64,000 nucleotides of DNA from Hydractinia symbiolongicarpus (Eukaryota; Cnidaria; Hydrozoa; Anthoathecata; Hydractiniidae): positions 24,613,650 through 24,677,649 of the forward strand of contig NC_079887.1 in assembly GCF_029227915.1 (NCBI RefSeq), read 5' to 3'. Position 1 is the stretch's first letter, and each line of letters begins with the position of its first letter. Of this stretch, positions 50,151 through 58,472 are shown one piece after another. The notes below the pieces were generated by a model that saw only the letters and a program-made list of their open reading frames with translations, did no database searches and was not told the DNA's origin. A program made the position numbers and the translations under genes.

Positions 50151-50393
50151 ATGAGCAGCAAAGAGTATCAGAAAGAAGTCGTCGATTCCTTGTGGGAATC
50201 TGTCAGACTAGTATCCTATACTATTGTCTTGGCGCTAGACGTGAAAAAGGCTCTGGGAGTTTCTAGACCAGGGGCCAAGATGGACATGGAGGACGGCTTG
50301 AAGCTCGCTGGCTATATGACAGGAGCGATATTATTCGACGATTACGCAATAAAACAAGGGTGGTATAAGCGTTCCGCGATGCCTCCAAAATAG
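50151..50393 (+). CDS. Small unknown Polinton protein (80 aa)
   Basis: The ATG is immediately preceded by CCTATAATAA. The product is helical with an amphipathic/hydrophobic stretch (SVRLVSYTIVLALDVKKAL) and a second one (LAGYMTGAILFDDYAI), and it ends in KRSAMPPK. It lies between the membrane protein and the packaging ATPase on the same strand. No family is recognised, and its compact position suggests a virion or assembly role (inference). Confidence 0.5.
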   Translation: MSSKEYQKEVVDSLWESVRLVSYTIVLALDVKKALGVSRPGAKMDMEDGLKLAGYMTGAILFDDYAIKQGWYKRSAMPPK

Positions 50394-50500
50394 TTGACCA
50401 ACGAAAAGACTACACTATACAAATACCCAACCAATGTGGGCAAGCGAGAACATTAGAAAAGGTAACCGCTTCATCTCTAAGTAAGCGCCCTACAAGGTTT

Positions 50501-51157
50501 ATGTCTGCCCAAGGCAAACACAAAGCGCTGCAATACCCTCAGAATAAAATGGCTCTAGACATTGTCAAGGAGCCGCATACGGCAATCTTTACTGGACCGA
50601 CAAGCTGTGGCAAAACGCAGCGTATCCTGAATTTGCTTGAGAACGAGTATAGGCAGCATTTTGACAACATTGTCATTCTCTGCCCTACAATCCGCTGAAA
50701 TAAGACCTATCTCGAGAGATCCTCGCTGTGGAAAGATGACTACGTGTTTCTGGTGGATCCAAAGGAGCAGCTGTTCGAGTGGATCCAAAAACTGTCGTCA
50801 TTGCTGGCGGGCGAAGAGACGTTGTTTATCGTTGACGATATGATAGCCGACGAGAGTCTCGACAAAACTCGTGGTGCGTTGCTAGAACTAGCTGTTTCGG
50901 GTAGACATCGCGAGCACAGTCTCTGGGTACTAACGCAAAGATATAAGAAGATTCCGATAACAGTAAGGGATCAAATGAAACAGCTTTTTCTCTGGTATCC
51001 GAAGAATCGGAAGGAGTTTGAGCTCATTCATGAAGAGAACAATGTAATTTCAAGTAGGGAAGAAATTTCCATTATTAAGGCTCAGCTCAAGAAGTCCAAG
51101 CATGCTTGCTTGTACGTAAGACTGGAACATCCTAGAAGTTACAAGATTGTTGGTTAG
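50501..51157 (+). pseudogene. FtsK/HerA-type packaging ATPase, one in-frame TGA
   Basis: DNA-packaging ATPase of the Polinton/adenovirus-like virion module. Walker A GPTSCGKT lies at residues 32-39 and Walker B LFIVDD at about 108-113. An arginine-finger-like region (SGRHREHSLWVLTQRY) and a sensor-type LTQ follow, as in A32/HerA-like ATPases. About 218 codons is the usual length. TGA at 50,696-50,698 interrupts just after ILCPTIR, and the frame then continues unshifted to 51,157. Unlike most neighbours, its ATG lacks the TAATAAA-like box. Confidence 0.85.
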
Positions 51158-51178
51158 ACTCTTGACATATAAGAAAAG

Positions 51179-51346
51179 ATGGATAGTGAGAGCGTAATTA
51201 AAACTGTGTATCATGCTCTTTTGAGAGCCAACACGACTCTGGATATTGAAGAGTTATGCGAAAAATATCCATGGCTCCCTCTGTTTTTTTCGTTATTGGC
51301 CCTCGTGACGAGTTCTGTCCCAAAACTACAAGATGAAAAATATTGA
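51179..51346 (+). CDS. Small frame with hydrophobic C-half (55 aa)
   Basis: The ATG follows CATATAAGAAAAG, close to the box found at other Polinton starts. It encodes a polar N-terminus then PWLPLFFSLLALVTSS. A minus-strand frame covers the same DNA (51,198-51,761) but lacks the start box. Family unknown. Confidence 0.35.
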   Translation: MDSESVIKTVYHALLRANTTLDIEELCEKYPWLPLFFSLLALVTSSVPKLQDEKY

Positions 51347-51488
51347 GACCAAGATAAATCATCTTTTCAGATCCCTTCCAGCCCGTTTTAAACAAACCCG
51401 CAAGCAGCTCAGAAATAACAACGGCAATCCCCACGATATCTTCATCTCTCTCGAGGGACTCAAGTGGATGGACCTCGTAATTTTGTGA
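51333..51488 (+). CDS. Small basic frame (51 aa) overlapping the previous one
   Basis: Overlaps the 55-codon frame by 14 nt in another phase. It encodes a basic stretch (SLPARFKQTRKQLRNNN) then GNPHDIFISLEGLKWMDLVI. Given the other frameshifts in this element, it may be the frameshifted end of the preceding gene. No start box of its own. Confidence 0.25.
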   Translation: MKNIETKINHLFRSLPARFKQTRKQLRNNNGNPHDIFISLEGLKWMDLVIL

Positions 51489-51540
51489 CTTTTTTCGAAT
51501 CATAAAAAACTGTGGTTGAGCCTTGGTGTGTATAAGAAAG

Positions 51541-52334
51541 ATGTCCTTGGTCAGTAATTTTTTCGAAGACAGCAAAGTTCGTTCTTTGTACATTAAGGAA
51601 AGTGCCTCGTAGCCAAAGACGTGTGGAGAGCTGTCGGCTATGATGATAAACGTGATGGTAGAAAAGCTATTCAGGCACATGTACCGGAGAAGCATGTAAA
51701 GCGGGCCTGGGAGGTTAAAAGTACCGCAGAAGACAAGGGGGTCGATATCAACCCCCTTCATCCAGACACGATGTTACTGACAGAACCCGGTCTCTATTGC
51801 TTCCTTTTAAGGTGTAAGAAATCCAAGGCAGAACCATTTTTGGATTGGGTTGTTGAAGAGGTGCTACCCAAAGAAATGCGAAAGCTTGCCGCAACCATCG
51901 AAGAAAAAGATATAGCCCTGGCGCTCCTTGCGGATGATCTCGATCAAAGGGACGTGACCATTGCCAACCTAGAGGACGACCTCCAGGAGAGGGACGAAGA
52001 AATCGTTGAACTAGGAGAAAGACACGTCCCGCATCGACATCAATATGACAACGTGCTATGCGTGGTTAACAAGAACCATCCTCATGATAAGCATCCCTAC
52101 TACATGATCAGATGTCAGCGTAGACAGCTGGGCAAGAGCATGGGTATACTGATGACAAAGTACCCCGAGAGCACTATACTCGGGAGATGTGACAATCCTA
52201 ACGCGATACACACCTGGTGTCGGTTTAAGGAGGACACCCTAGGGTCTGCGAACTCTTACAAAAACCACTTTACCCTGCCCGACGATGATACGCGTGAGTT
52301 GTTTGAGGGAATGTTCGACATTGACATGGTATAA
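51541..52334 (+). pseudogene. bro: BRO-N domain protein, frameshifted near its N-terminus
   Basis: The ATG at 51,541 follows GTATAAGAAAG. It encodes MSLVSNFFEDSKVRSLYIKE before a frameshift at about 51,607 (TAG follows at 51,610). The other frame continues with KDVWRAVGYDD, HVPEKHVKRAW, LLTEPGLYCFLLRCKKSKAE and FLDWVVEEVLP. Together these are the conserved blocks of the baculovirus-repeated-ORF (BRO-N) domain, a DNA-binding domain of large DNA viruses and phages. A coiled-coil region (about 51,880-52,010) links to a C-terminal domain with HRHQYDNVLCVV and YYMIRCQRRQLGKSM, like the nucleic-acid-associated C-terminal domains of insect-virus BRO proteins. It is an accessory gene for a Polinton. 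Confidence 0.75.
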
Positions 52335-52442
52335 ACCCTGATATATACTAGATATTAGCCTCCTCCAGGGATACCGAACATTTTTTTTGTATTAATGTAA
52401 GCCATAGGTTCACATTAACTACGCCTATGGGTATCAACTGAG

Positions 52443-52467
52443 CGGTTCCCCCGTAGCGGGGGAACCG
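52443..52467. terminator. Strong hairpin between convergent bro and integrase genes
   Basis: CGGTTCCCCCG and CGGGGGAACCG are perfect 11-bp GC-rich arms with a 3-nt loop. They lie in the 160-nt gap between the ends of the two convergent genes. A weaker CCATAGG/CCTATGG pair lies just upstream (52,402-52,430). Confidence 0.55.
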
Positions 52468-52494
52468 GTGAAATGGCGCTCGGGCTCGAGAAAT

Positions 52495-53508
52495 TTACCA
52501 CTCTTTGACATGCCCACCATGACATGCCCAGGGCCCACCTGCAAGATAGTACAACAGACGGCTAGACGGGCTTCGCCCTTCCGCTGACACGGCCGTCTCA
52601 GCAAGAGCACGATCGAGTCTATACGTCTTTTTGCTCCACCAGGCGTCAGTAGCACGTCTTTTCGCATCACTGTGCTCTTCTCCAGGTTGTAGCAGGTACA
52701 AGTAAAGACCGTCCTCAGGTAGAGGTTTTTCTTGCTCCTGCGGAGCCTCCAGGCGATCTTTCGCAAGCGGTACTTCATCTAGCTTGATTGCCTTGTTGGG
52801 TTTCATACCGATCATTTCTGTCTTGGTATTGTTCATGCTTTTCACGATAGTGTACAGATGTTTCACCCATGTGGTACTAGTCTCATCAGTGACCAACTCT
52901 TGCGCGTCCTGAGGTTTGAAAAGTCTCTCAGCGAGCACCTTGTTATAGGACTCGACAAAGGCTGTGAACGTATGATGATATTTGGTGGTTGCGCGCTTAA
53001 TCTCGACCCCTTTGCCCTCTAGCAGTTTTGTCACATCTGACTTAAACTCACTACCGTTGTCGCACTGGAAGATCTTCGGATAGCGTAAAGGTCCTGCTTT
53101 GCCTCCGGGCTTCGCGTAAATGTCCTTGATCATGTCGGCGACTTCGCTGGCTTTCTTCGTTCTCAATGGTCTAGCTACCTTGTAGCGCGAGGCTACATCG
53201 ATCCCTGTGAGGATATATTTGTATTTCGAGCCATACAGGCGATCATGAGGCATGTAGAGCAAATCACATTGGTGCATTTCATTAGGCCTTGTGATTGTAA
53301 AATGGGGGTAGTTGATGCGCTTGGGCCCCTTGATATGTCTGAGCCAGAGCAACTGACGAGATAGCCAGTGTACGACTTTCTTTTTAGATAGTCCACTGTG
53401 CTCAGCGAGCAATTTAACAGCCTTCCGACCAGTCCAGAGATTTTCAGAGGTATAGTAAATACTGCTTAATTCTTTCGCTTCTTCTGGAGTAATGATATGT
53501 TTCGACAT
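52495..53508 (-). CDS. Retroviral-type DDE integrase
   Basis: Polinton integrase (rve fold) that catalyses element insertion. From the ATG at 53,508 (337 aa), the catalytic residues are D82 (HQCDLLY), D150 (QCDNGSEF) and E186 (FVESYN). The D150-E186 spacing is exactly 35 residues. The longer frame to 53,559 is less likely because a TAATAAAC box abuts the 53,508 ATG. The N-terminal third is helical (zinc/HTH-like region with SGLSKKKVVHWLSRQ). No full chromodomain is recognised in the C-terminal part. That part contains DRLEAPQEQE, a motif shared with other proteins here. The frame is fully open. It ends opposite bro with a hairpin between them. Confidence 0.92.
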   Translation of the reverse strand: MSKHIITPEEAKELSSIYYTSENLWTGRKAVKLLAEHSGLSKKKVVHWLSRQLLWLRHIKGPKRINYPHFTITRPNEMHQCDLLYMPHDRLYGSKYKYILTGIDVASRYKVARPLRTKKASEVADMIKDIYAKPGGKAGPLRYPKIFQCDNGSEFKSDVTKLLEGKGVEIKRATTKYHHTFTAFVESYNKVLAERLFKPQDAQELVTDETSTTWVKHLYTIVKSMNNTKTEMIGMKPNKAIKLDEVPLAKDRLEAPQEQEKPLPEDGLYLYLLQPGEEHSDAKRRATDAWWSKKTYRLDRALAETAVSAEGRSPSSRLLYYLAGGPWACHGGHVKEW

Positions 53509-53549
53509 GTTTATTACATGTCGAAAACATTTGAACTCCTGTGGAGACG

Positions 53550-53948
53550 TTACGCCCATTTGTACACTGCAAAACCAAGCAGGGCTAAGGATCCAACGAT
53601 GAACGTTAGCTCACCGTCTTGTTGCTGCTTGCTGGGCGTGTAGAAGTCGGATAACTTAGGAGCCTTCTCGATCGTTGCGATGTAATAGTCTCTCATACCT
53701 TCATCGAGCTCATTCAAGCTCTCTCCAGCTTGCTTTTTCAGCTCTCGTTGATGGTTATACCAATCGATCTTTGCCTGCCGATCTCTTACCCACTGTTGCT
53801 GAGCTGCTTGAAGTTGTTCAATCGCCTTGTCGTGCCTTTTACGCTCGGCCTCACCATGGCCTGACAGCTTACTGAACAGATAGTTACTCCCCGAGAATGC
53901 TAGAGCGTTAATCGCAGCACCAGCCACAAGAACACCGATAGTTGCCAT
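53550..53948 (-). CDS. Conserved Polinton membrane/coiled-coil protein (132 aa)
   Basis: The start is the ATG at 53,948, next to TTAAAATAAAG; an upstream in-frame ATG is less likely. It has an N-terminal hydrophobic segment (IGVLVAGAAINALAF), a long charged coiled coil (EAERKRHDKAIEQLQAAQQQ) and a C-terminal hydrophobic segment (LTFIVGSLALLGFAVYKW). From general knowledge, small proteins of this plan sit next to the capsid gene in animal Polintons. A virion or membrane-associated role is inferred. The capsid-gene stop is only 7 nt upstream, so the genes are packed head to tail with the integrase. Confidence 0.6.
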   Translation of the reverse strand: MATIGVLVAGAAINALAFSGSNYLFSKLSGHGEAERKRHDKAIEQLQAAQQQWVRDRQAKIDWYNHQRELKKQAGESLNELDEGMRDYYIATIEKAPKLSDFYTPSKQQQDGELTFIVGSLALLGFAVYKWA

Positions 53949-53955
53949 CTTTATT

Positions 53956-55239
53956 TTAATATACGACACTGTGAAAACGCCCATCTAAGATGTTCAGCTG
54001 AGCATCTTGAAGTAGGAAAACGTAGCATTTAATATCCCCTGTTGTTCCGTCTGCTTTCTTTGTCATATGCAAGGTTATACCGTCTGACAATCTCTGTAAC
54101 GGCCTTCCAGAACCATGGAGACTATGATCAGGTGATGCTCGGAAATCAACAAACAGGGCGTATCTTTCTGTGAAGAACTGCCCAATCGTCACCTTTGAAT
54201 CGTGGCTACCGAATAAGTTTACGATCTGCTCGAGGTGATCTTTCGGGAGCATCGCGTGCGTGTAGAGCTCATTAGGCTCACCCTCGACAGTGATCGAGAT
54301 TTTTTCAATCTTTGGGTTGTAGAAGACCTCGTTAGCACCCGAGTAAGCCTTCACTTTTCCGGGGTCTACGAACAATAATAAGACGCCTTTTAAACTTTTT
54401 GCTGGAGTATCAATTGGCAAATTGTAGCTGGTATCAGCCTTTTTTATCGTGACAACCTTGCTACGGAGAACCCTTTCATAGGGTAGTGCCAAACGACTAT
54501 ACCGTGACATCATAGCGCTCGCGAGACTCTCGTTATTAACCTTGTCAAACTCTAGTGCGATATTAGTGATCTTGTACGCACTGTCTGCGGGCTTAGCTGC
54601 CGTGTTTCCTGAAGACACCGTACCACCACCTTTGATAACGTTAACATATGATGCAAAATGTATAACGAATTGCAGCCTATCGTGTAGCCCTGGCTGGTAA
54701 AAGGGCAGATTCCTCGTGAGTTCGAACATTTTACCGATAGGGATGCAAAAGGTGTTGCCGTAAGCTGCCACGATCGCTTTTTCTTCATCCGTGCCTACAT
54801 GATCAGTCGCTTTTACCTGTAAGGAGCGGATTGTACCATCATTGGGGTTGATCCCCTCTAGGATCAAGTTGTTTTCCCGATCAAACTTGGGCAACCATAG
54901 GTCCTTGTAGGTAGCGAGCACCCTGTAGTCGCTAATATTTTGCACCTCGTTGCTATTCAAAGTGATACGAAGATTTTGCACCAAGGATTTACCTATATTG
55001 CTGACGATAGTGCGCTTCGTGTTTGTTCCCGTAAGTTCCAGATCGAAAAGTAGTTTGATACTAGATGGAAAAATTACATCGTTCTGCCCCATGTTGGGAA
55101 TGTCAACATACAAGTCCTCGTTCTGATTGATCGTACTAGGAACATGACTTACTTTTACACGCTGCTTCTTCCCTTTCATAGCCATCATTGTTTTAATCTC
55201 CGCGTAGGGATCGAGCTTAGTTCCGAATATGTTACTCAT
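53956..55239 (-). CDS. Major capsid protein, double jelly-roll
   Basis: 427 residues, fully open. It contains the characteristic N-terminal strand region (LYVDIPNMGQNDVIFPSSIK, then FDLELTGTN and NIGKSLVQNLRITLN) seen in Polinton major capsid proteins, which build hexon-like capsomers. Mid-region FDKVNNESLASAMMSRYS and a C-terminal strand set (TIGQFFTERYALFVDFR, CYVFLLQDAQLNILDGRF) complete the expected length. The start is preceded by CTAATAATAAAGC. It is first in a minus-strand block: capsid, coiled-coil protein, integrase. Confidence 0.85.
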   Translation of the reverse strand: MSNIFGTKLDPYAEIKTMMAMKGKKQRVKVSHVPSTINQNEDLYVDIPNMGQNDVIFPSSIKLLFDLELTGTNTKRTIVSNIGKSLVQNLRITLNSNEVQNISDYRVLATYKDLWLPKFDRENNLILEGINPNDGTIRSLQVKATDHVGTDEEKAIVAAYGNTFCIPIGKMFELTRNLPFYQPGLHDRLQFVIHFASYVNVIKGGGTVSSGNTAAKPADSAYKITNIALEFDKVNNESLASAMMSRYSRLALPYERVLRSKVVTIKKADTSYNLPIDTPAKSLKGVLLLFVDPGKVKAYSGANEVFYNPKIEKISITVEGEPNELYTHAMLPKDHLEQIVNLFGSHDSKVTIGQFFTERYALFVDFRASPDHSLHGSGRPLQRLSDGITLHMTKKADGTTGDIKCYVFLLQDAQLNILDGRFHSVVY

Positions 55240-55272
55240 GCTTTATTATTAGCTGATTTACGTTTCAAATAA

Positions 55273-56481
55273 ATGCCGATTAATCCAATATACGAAGGAG
55301 ACGACTTTACGCCAGACGAAAAAATTTCAGACGAGGATTTCAGTAGGCCTGATGCCAATTTAACGCCAGATCGCCTGGCGGCTCTGCAAGAGCATCAGGA
55401 ACAATCCGGCTCGGCAAGAGACACCACGACAAGACAGAGGGAAGAGCGGTTAAAATCAAAAGTCGACGATCTTTACGAACACCTTCGTGAGGAGCTGGGG
55501 CAGCCAATCGCGAGATATTACAACGAGTTTGAGGCACGGGGAAACCAGCTTCTTTTCGATGGCATAGATATCACGAAAAGGCATGGTGAATTGAGGAGCG
55601 TTGCCGAGATACGGAGGAGGTTAGGTACAAATCGCTTGCGAGCCATGGGGTTTACCGACTATACTACACCAAACAAAGACAGTAAGGTAATGGCTCAGAA
55701 ACTCCTTAACGAGATTGTTCACGTTGATCGGCTAGCGGCTCCGCAGGAGCAAGAGACTCCCTTTGGCTCCAGCTTCACAGAGCGTGAAAGAAGAGGGCTC
55801 AACCTAGAGCTTCAAACGCTAAAGGGTAACCTAAAGCACTTGAAAAACAAGATGATCTTCTACGACAGCGAGATCGCTAAAGCAGAAGCCAAGGGGAAAA
55901 GGCTTGAGACGAAGAAAGCTACACCTGGGGCATCCGAGGAGCAGCTAGCTATCTGGAACGAGGATATCGCGAAGGCCAATGAAGAGCTAGAACGACTCCA
56001 AGATCAAAAGGAAGCAGTACGAGAAGCACACGGTTTACTATCATCTGACACTCAGAGCCAACTAAACGCAATTAAGAAGACGCTGATGAAAATCACAGAA
56101 GACGATAAATCTCTGGCTGAAAAGCTTAGAATCTTGTTCAAGGAGCAAGGGATTACTATAGCGAGCACCGTCTCGGCTGTTGGTCTACTGATTTCCACCA
56201 TCGTAGTTACAGGTGGTGGTTCCGCAACAGGCGCAGGAGGAAGTGCCGCTGGAAAAAAAGGTTTTATACAAAAACAGCTGGAAAGGCTTGGAAAATTTTT
56301 GAAATACCTGGCAGGTAAGGCAGGTGCGGCGCTACCAGGGATTATTGGCACGGTTGTCTCGTTCTTTTTCAGAGTGGCTGCGAGAGTTGTCGAATATGTA
56401 GCCAAGCATCTATACATGGCAATCGCTGCCGCTGCTGCTTTTGTTGTGGCCTACGTTGGGAAGAGAGGCAAGAAGTCGTAG
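55273..56481 (+). CDS. Coiled-coil membrane protein with two DRLAxxQEQ motifs (402 aa)
   Basis: The ATG is abutted by TTTCAAATAA. Acidic N-terminus, then PDRLAALQEHQEQ at residues 32-44 and DRLAAPQEQE at about 152-161. A long coiled coil follows (about 170-300). The C-terminus is hydrophobic and Gly/Ala-rich (GITIASTVSAVGLLISTIV, later GAALPGIIGTVVSFFFRVA and a poly-Ala segment), with basic end KRGKKS. Proteins of this plan recur in animal Polintons (general knowledge). A role at a virion or host membrane is inferred. It diverges from the capsid gene with 33 nt between starts. Confidence 0.6.
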   Translation: MPINPIYEGDDFTPDEKISDEDFSRPDANLTPDRLAALQEHQEQSGSARDTTTRQREERLKSKVDDLYEHLREELGQPIARYYNEFEARGNQLLFDGIDITKRHGELRSVAEIRRRLGTNRLRAMGFTDYTTPNKDSKVMAQKLLNEIVHVDRLAAPQEQETPFGSSFTERERRGLNLELQTLKGNLKHLKNKMIFYDSEIAKAEAKGKRLETKKATPGASEEQLAIWNEDIAKANEELERLQDQKEAVREAHGLLSSDTQSQLNAIKKTLMKITEDDKSLAEKLRILFKEQGITIASTVSAVGLLISTIVVTGGGSATGAGGSAAGKKGFIQKQLERLGKFLKYLAGKAGAALPGIIGTVVSFFFRVAARVVEYVAKHLYMAIAAAAAFVVAYVGKRGKKS

Positions 56482-56483
56482 AT

Positions 56484-56516
56484 GATCTAGTATGTTGACA
56501 AAAAACATATTAGATC
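56484..56516. terminator. Hairpin between convergent genes (copy A)
   Basis: GATCTAGTATGTT (56,484-56,496) pairs with AACATATTAGATC (56,504-56,516) at 12 of 13 positions (the other is a G-U type). It starts 3 nt after the stop of the coiled-coil gene. The arms are nearly the same sequence as the hairpin at 59,156-59,183. Confidence 0.5.
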
Positions 56517-56541
56517 GCCTTGCGGCTCAGCATGAGCACCT

Positions 56542-57706
56542 TTATTTAAACCATAGATATGCTAAGATGAGACCTACTCCCGCAGTAACCAAGGTGGTCT
56601 TGGTGTCCTCGTGAGGGTTTCCATCTCCTAGACCTGATTGAGGTATCTTTTCAGACCCCGATTTTAGGCCACCTGACTGAGGTATCTTTTCAGACCCCGG
56701 TTTTAGGCCACCTGACTGAGGTATCTTTTCAGACCCCGGTTTTAGGCCACCCCCCCCTCGATAGCCCAGGTCTGACTCGTTTTAAACCCCGAGGCTGTGT
56801 GGTAATTGGTTTGTTGTTTAGGTCTAGACTTATACCAATCATCGCACTCGCCGGCGCAATCAAGATGTTGTTGTTATACCCCACAATTTTTCCAATACGC
56901 AGATTCATATCGGATGGTAGCATGTACACGTGGTGCATCACGGCAAAATTCACTGGGGTCCTGGCATGTTGAAGCACCTTTTGAAACTCGGTGATATCGT
57001 GGCCTACGTTCTCCTCACGTTGTACCATGGCTTCGAATTTCTGTAGTAGTATCTGTCTCGCTGTGAAATTGTCAGCACCCGAGCCTATAAGGGATCTTTT
57101 GGCATCAGCTTGGGACCCTAGTATTAAAATCACGTAAACACGAATACTCTCGCTAAGCTTCGTCAGACCTTCCGATGTCAAGCCTTGGCTCGTAGGCATG
57201 ATAAACTTGGCCCAATCACCATCTACTTGCGGCCAATATCTACCATTTGTGAGCGAGGATATGAGAGCCTTAAACTTGTATTGGGCATTGGGGTCGGCAC
57301 CATATTCACGACAAATCTGGGCATATCCAGAAGTAGAGTAGGGGTTCTCGTATTGAGAAAAGCCGTCATCGTATGGCATGGGTACCTTCATTCTCGCTAG
57401 GATACGCCGTATGTGGTAATAGACGTGGAATTTAAAAATACTGTTGATGAGAGGCACGGAGCCATTCAAGTGTTTGGCGGATATACCCAGGGTGGTGCTA
57501 GCGCAATGACAAGCGAAATTAACTTGTATATTCCAGTAGCCAAGGGCTTGACCGGTCCAGTTTACACTTACGGGGTCGTTCAACAGGTTAGTGGGGACTT
57601 TTATTGGGTATTTCGTGAACATCGAGAAGGTCACAGGAATGTGCGATTCTGTAGAAATGTAGAGGTCTTGATGTTCTAGATTAATTACACCGAGAGGCCA
57701 TTCGCC
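56542..57706 (-). pseudogene. Unknown Polinton protein with 13-residue repeats and C-terminal membrane segment
   Basis: Open from 57,706 but without an ATG until 57,624. Sequence upstream of that (LEHQDLYISTESHIPVTF) looks coding, so the true start is lost or shifted. The body has GYWNIQVNFACHCASTTLG, KVPMPYDDGFSQYENPY and YWPQVDGDWAKFI. The frame ends at 56,729 because of an 8-G tract (56,750-56,757). One base out of phase it continues as three 13-residue repeats (GGLKPGSEKIPQS, 39-bp units), a linker, a membrane segment (LVTAGVGLILAYLWF) and stop at 56,542. The body is typical of Polinton genes of unknown function. The homopolymer shift may be mutation, sequencing error or programmed slippage. 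Confidence 0.6.
56630..56748 (-). repeat. Three 39-bp tandem repeats encoding 13 residues
   Basis: GAGGTATCTTTTCAGACCCC...GGCCACCTGACT units recur three times with one or two substitutions. Each equals 13 codons in the shifted frame of the minus-strand gene. Confidence 0.85.
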
Positions 57707-57751
57707 TCAATTGGACTTGTATTTTGCCTTGTGGTTATAGCTATAAATGTT

Positions 57752-57773
57752 CATGTTTCTTTAAAGAAACATG
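57752..57773. promoter_or_regulatory. 22-bp perfect palindrome over the penton start
   Basis: CATGTTTCTTTAAAGAAACATG is self-complementary, and its last three bases are the ATG of the next gene. It lies between two divergent genes, so it could be an operator-like or promoter element. TATAAATG occurs just upstream. Confidence 0.45.
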
Positions 57774-58472
57774 AGACAGCTGTATGTCACGGATATAGAG
57801 AAGCCTACGATTTTTGACGATTACCTATGGCAGGATACGAAAATTGCCCTAAAATCGATAAGTATCAGGCCTGTCTGGCTGAACCTTTTCGAAAAAAAGA
57901 ATGATATCAAGATTCATAAAGCGGTGCCCGGATCGACCGATGATGGGAACTTTAATGTTGGAGTTTTTGAAACCCTCATCACGATCGAGAAGGGTCTATA
58001 TAGGATCGAGGATCTCGTTGCAATAGTCAACAATCAAGCAGGAAACAGGATCAAGCTCTTCGTACTCAGGAATAGAGCGTGCAGGGTTAGGGTTAACAAG
58101 GGGTACATTGCGATAGTTGATAAATCACTACTGCACCTTATGGTTTATAATCTTTATACCGAAGCAATGTTTACCGAGGGCGACCATGATAGCTACTACA
58201 AAACTGACGTGTACCAAAGATTAAGACTCGTTTGCCCCCAGCTGAATGAAGATGATTGCCTACTGGATGGGAAGAAATCAAAAAATTTTGCTTTGCTTCC
58301 CACCAAAGAGTTAAACGCATGGGGAGACATGCTTACATGGAATTTTGACACTCCAATCTACCTTCCTTTGAAAGGCTCAACAGACAGACTGGAGTTCATG
58401 CTGACGGATGAGCATCATCATGAAAAAAATGTTTTGTTCGTCGGAATTACGATGCATTTACTCATAGAATAA
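57771..58472 (+). CDS. Probable minor capsid (penton) protein
   Basis: 233 residues, fully open. It has a beta-rich composition and contains ITIEKGLYRIEDLVAIV followed by strands, a mid-region VDKSLLHLMVYNLYTE, and a final PIYLPLKGSTDRLEFML with LFVGITMHLLIE. The pattern of a G-x-Y-x-I-x-x-L block early and a terminal beta-strand pair is that of the single jelly-roll penton of Polintons and adintoviruses. Divergence is high, so this rests on pattern and position rather than a strong motif. The next gene starts at the base after its stop. Confidence 0.55.
   Translation: MRQLYVTDIEKPTIFDDYLWQDTKIALKSISIRPVWLNLFEKKNDIKIHKAVPGSTDDGNFNVGVFETLITIEKGLYRIEDLVAIVNNQAGNRIKLFVLRNRACRVRVNKGYIAIVDKSLLHLMVYNLYTEAMFTEGDHDSYYKTDVYQRLRLVCPQLNEDDCLLDGKKSKNFALLPTKELNAWGDMLTWNFDTPIYLPLKGSTDRLEFMLTDEHHHEKNVLFVGITMHLLIE

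Noticed and set aside
50435-50485. 16-codon frame (MWASENIRKGNRFISK)
   Set aside because: Too short, no start box, no family. It could be chance.
45982-50698. Stop-codon readthrough or an altered genetic code in the Polinton
   Set aside because: TAG, TAA and TGA all interrupt frames, and frameshifts occur as well. Other genes in the element end normally at all three stops, so decay is simpler.
51198-51761. 187-codon minus-strand frame
   Set aside because: It lies opposite small plus-strand frames and the clearly recognisable BRO-N start, and it lacks the start box seen at other Polinton genes. Kept only as an alternative.
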